Positions 5,177-6,602 of a stretch of DNA of 6,602 bases are shown here, piece after piece. The translations under genes were made by a program, and so were the position numbers. Source of the DNA: JBBQDZ01 sp038320185 (GTDB lineage: Bacteria; Actinomycetota; Thermoleophilia; Gaiellales; Gaiellaceae); the NCBI GenBank assembly GCA_038320185.1, contig JBBQDZ010000133.1:1-6602 (forward strand), written 5' to 3'. The notes under the pieces are model-generated. The model did not search any database. It was not told where the DNA came from and was given only the letters and a program-made list of their open reading frames with translations. Every line of letters begins with the position of its first letter. The first letter of the stretch is position 1.

Positions 5177-5927
5177 CCTTCGCCTGGCGCCGCGCGGGGG
5201 CGGCCTGACGCACGTCATCGACAAGGGCCTCGGCCCGCGGGCGTGGGAGGACGTGCTCGAGACGAGCGGCGCCTTCATCGACATCGTCAAGCTCGGCTGG
5301 GGCACGGCCTACGTGACCCAGAACCTTCGCCGCAAGCTCGACGTGCTCCGCGAGAAGCCCGTCGTGCTCGGCGGCACGTTCTTCGAGGTGGTCTTCGTCC
5401 GCGGAGAGCTCGATGGCTACAAGCGCTGGCTCTCCGAGCTCGGCCTGACCCACGTCGAGATCTCCGACGGCACGGTCGAGATCCCGCGCGAGCGCAAGCT
5501 CGAGCTGATCGCCGAGTTCGCCCGGGACTTCACCGTCCTCTCCGAGGTCGGCTCGAAGGACTCGTCGGTCGAGTTCGAATCGGACGAATGGACGCGCTGG
5601 CTCCGCGAGGAGCTCGACGCCGGGGCCTGGAAGGTGATCACCGAGGCCCGAGAGGGCGGCAGCGCCGGCATCTTCAGCGCGAGTGGCGAGATGCGGACCG
5701 AGTTACTCGCGGACATCGCCGGGGCCGTGGCGATCGAGGACGTCGTCTTCGAGGCGCCGACGAAGTCCTCGCAGGCGTGGTTCGTGAAGCGCTTCGGCCC
5801 CGAGGTAAACCTCGGAAACATCCCGCCGGACGAAGTGATCCCCCTCGAGACGCTCCGTCTCGGCTTGCGGGGCGACACGCTTAAGGAGGTCCTGCTCGAG
5901 TCCCGGGAGCCTGCGCATGAACGTTGA
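5163..5927 (+). CDS. comA: Phosphosulfolactate synthase (ComA family)
   Basis: ComA adds sulfite to phosphoenolpyruvate to give (2R)-phospho-3-sulfolactate, the first step of coenzyme M synthesis in methanogens and of sulfolactate synthesis in Bacillus. The 254-residue TIM barrel matches the family along its whole length: IDKG (19-22), VKLGWGT (42-48), GGTFFE (70-75), VEISDGT (98-104), SEVGSKD (127-133), EAREGG (161-166), FEAPTKSSQ (196-204), VNLGNI (215-220) and LETLRLGLRGDT (228-239). The start is TTG, overlapping the hydro-lyase beta stop by 14 bases. The next gene, cysH, starts inside the end of this one (5917) and would supply sulfite through sulfite-forming APS/PAPS reduction. No ComB phosphatase or ComC dehydrogenase is visible in the window, so the fate of the product is open. 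A coding-strand AAGGAGGT at 5883-5890 is a perfect internal Shine-Dalgarno. Confidence 0.95.
   Translation: MPGFDLRLAPRGGGLTHVIDKGLGPRAWEDVLETSGAFIDIVKLGWGTAYVTQNLRRKLDVLREKPVVLGGTFFEVVFVRGELDGYKRWLSELGLTHVEISDGTVEIPRERKLELIAEFARDFTVLSEVGSKDSSVEFESDEWTRWLREELDAGAWKVITEAREGGSAGIFSASGEMRTELLADIAGAVAIEDVVFEAPTKSSQAWFVKRFGPEVNLGNIPPDEVIPLETLRLGLRGDTLKEVLLESREPAHER
5905..5909 (+). promoter_or_regulatory. Ribosome binding site for cysH
   Basis: GGGAG lies 7 bases before ATG 5917, inside the comA coding region. It supports translation of cysH from 5917 even though the first 60-odd codons do not look like the conserved protein. Confidence 0.45.
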
Positions 5928-6602
5928 TCGAGATGCCACGTCGCCGGCGCCTGCGGGCGGAGCCGGGCTTCGCCCGGCGGGAGCCCACACGAGCGCCGGC
6001 CTCCGCGCCACGAAGAAGGAAGGGGTTCGTGGGGGAACCCTGGGTTCCCCCGCGCTCAGCAGACCGTTGCCTGACGACACGGGCCCCGCGGCTCCGGGTC
6101 ACCCTAGCGGCCTCGACTTCGAGGGCATGTCCGCCGAGGACGTTCTCCGCTGGGCCGTCGACGAGTTCGGCTCCGGGCTCTGCCTCACGTGCTCGTGGCA
6201 GAAGCAGTCGTCAGTGCTCGTGCACATGGCGAGCGAGCTCGGCCTCGAGCTCGACGTGATCGAGCTCGACACCCAGCTCTTCTTCCGCGAGACCTACGAG
6301 ACGCGCGACCGGCTCGTCGAGCGCTACGGCCTCAACCTGATCGAGCCGCCGCCGGTGATCACCGTGGCCGAGCAGCACCGGCGCGAGGGGCCGAACCTGT
6401 GGGAGCGCGATCCGGACCGCTGCTGCCACATCCGGAAGGTCGAGCCGCTGCTCAAGGCGCTCGAGCCCTACGAGGCCTGGATCTCGGGCATCCGCCGTGA
6501 CCAGTCGCCGAGCCGCGCAGCGACGCAGAAGGTGGAGTGGTCGGAGCGCTACGGCGTCTGGAAGATCCATCCGCTCGCCGACTGGGACGAGCAGCGCGTG
6601 CG
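5917..6602 (+). CDS. cysH: APS/PAPS reductase, Fe-S type (CysH family), 5' part
   Basis: This thioredoxin-dependent reductase converts adenylyl- or phosphoadenylyl-sulfate to sulfite. The frame is open to the window edge (228 codons seen) and the gene continues beyond. The conserved part starts near residue 66: MSAEDVLRWAVDEFG (71-85), the nucleotide loop TCSWQKQSS (91-99), ELDTQLFFRETYE (116-128), and GIRRDQSPSRA (191-201), the standard substrate segment. The CysCys pair at 169-170 (DRCCHIRKVEPL) marks the [4Fe-4S] subtype typical of APS reductases; the matching CxxC and the catalytic C-terminal Cys lie outside the window. Residues 1-65 are a Gly/Pro/Ala-rich tail encoded by the hairpin-rich DNA at 5943-6051. 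There 18 of 70 codons end in A or T, against 6 of 158 after residue 70. Start 5917 overlaps comA by 11 bases. ATG 6127 is an alternative but lacks a well-spaced Shine-Dalgarno. Confidence 0.9.
   Translation, partial: MNVDRDATSPAPAGGAGLRPAGAHTSAGLRATKKEGVRGGTLGSPALSRPLPDDTGPAAPGHPSGLDFEGMSAEDVLRWAVDEFGSGLCLTCSWQKQSSVLVHMASELGLELDVIELDTQLFFRETYETRDRLVERYGLNLIEPPPVITVAEQHRREGPNLWERDPDRCCHIRKVEPLLKALEPYEAWISGIRRDQSPSRAATQKVEWSERYGVWKIHPLADWDEQRV
5943..6051. repeat. Structured palindromic element at the comA-cysH junction
   Basis: Four perfect inverted repeats lie within 109 bases: GCCGGCGC (5943-5950) with GCGCCGGC (5993-6000), enclosing GCCGGGC (5962-5968) with GCCCGGC (5972-5978) over a TTC loop; CCACGAA (6008-6014) with TTCGTGG (6026-6032); and GGGGGAACCC (6031-6040) with GGGTTCCCCC (6042-6051) over a single T. 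The last two share two bases and are mutually exclusive at the edge. The stretch has its own codon bias inside cysH. It resembles a dispersed palindromic repeat or a folded RNA. I cannot tell from one window whether copies exist elsewhere. Confidence 0.7.

Noticed and set aside
6031..6051. 10-bp-arm hairpin as a terminator between comA and cysH
   Set aside because: No T-run follows, the loop is a single base, and the cysH frame with its ribosome site begins upstream of it.
1..6602. CRISPR array, tRNA/rRNA genes, insertion-sequence ends or integrase
   Set aside because: No regularly spaced repeats, no cloverleaf-like or rRNA-like stretch, and no transposase or recombinase motifs were seen on either strand.

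Overview
The window is GC-rich throughout, and the genes use codons ending almost only in G or C. Start codons include GTG and TTG, and genes are packed with 1-14 base overlaps or gaps. This fits a high-GC actinobacterium. The gene content (ComA-type phosphosulfolactate synthase beside an Fe-S type APS/PAPS reductase) would suit a lineage such as Thermoleophilia or Rubrobacteria, but that placement is inference and not proven by the sequence.

Layout. Positions 1-459 hold little clear coding: a possible truncated leftward gene at the left edge, two inverted repeats, one direct repeat and a doubtful short leader ORF. From 460 a two-gene unit reads rightward: a LysR-family regulator (460-1356), overlapping by ATGA with a maleylacetate reductase/iron-type alcohol dehydrogenase-like gene (1353-2330) that has lost two of the four usual metal-ligand positions. 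An unusually AT-rich 85-base gap (2331-2415) carries a 10-bp tandem repeat, overlapping palindromes and a -10-like box just upstream of a probably leaderless GTG start.

A tight five-gene operon follows: a soluble fumarate reductase/L-aspartate oxidase-like flavoprotein (2416-3609), the alpha (3690-4589) and beta (4592-5176) subunits of a class I fumarase/tartrate dehydratase-type Fe-S hydro-lyase, phosphosulfolactate synthase ComA (5163-5927), and the start of a CysH-type APS/PAPS reductase (5917 to beyond the window end). Between ComA and the conserved CysH domain lies a stretch of nested perfect inverted repeats that is in frame with cysH but has quite different codon use.

How the genes may work together. 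CysH makes sulfite and ComA adds sulfite to phosphoenolpyruvate to give phosphosulfolactate; both are established family functions, and a comparable pairing occurs in the Bacillus subtilis yit genes for spore sulfolactate. The new element here is a fumarase-like hydro-lyase and a fumarate-reductase-like flavoprotein in the same operon. Sulfolactate, sulfoacrylate and 3-sulfopropanoate are the sulfonate analogues of malate, fumarate and succinate. I therefore propose that the operon runs a 'sulfo-' version of the malate-fumarate-succinate sequence on the ComA product, or an alternative route to a C2/C3 sulfonate. This is inference. The plain alternative is that the fumarase and flavoprotein serve central carbon metabolism and sit here by chance.
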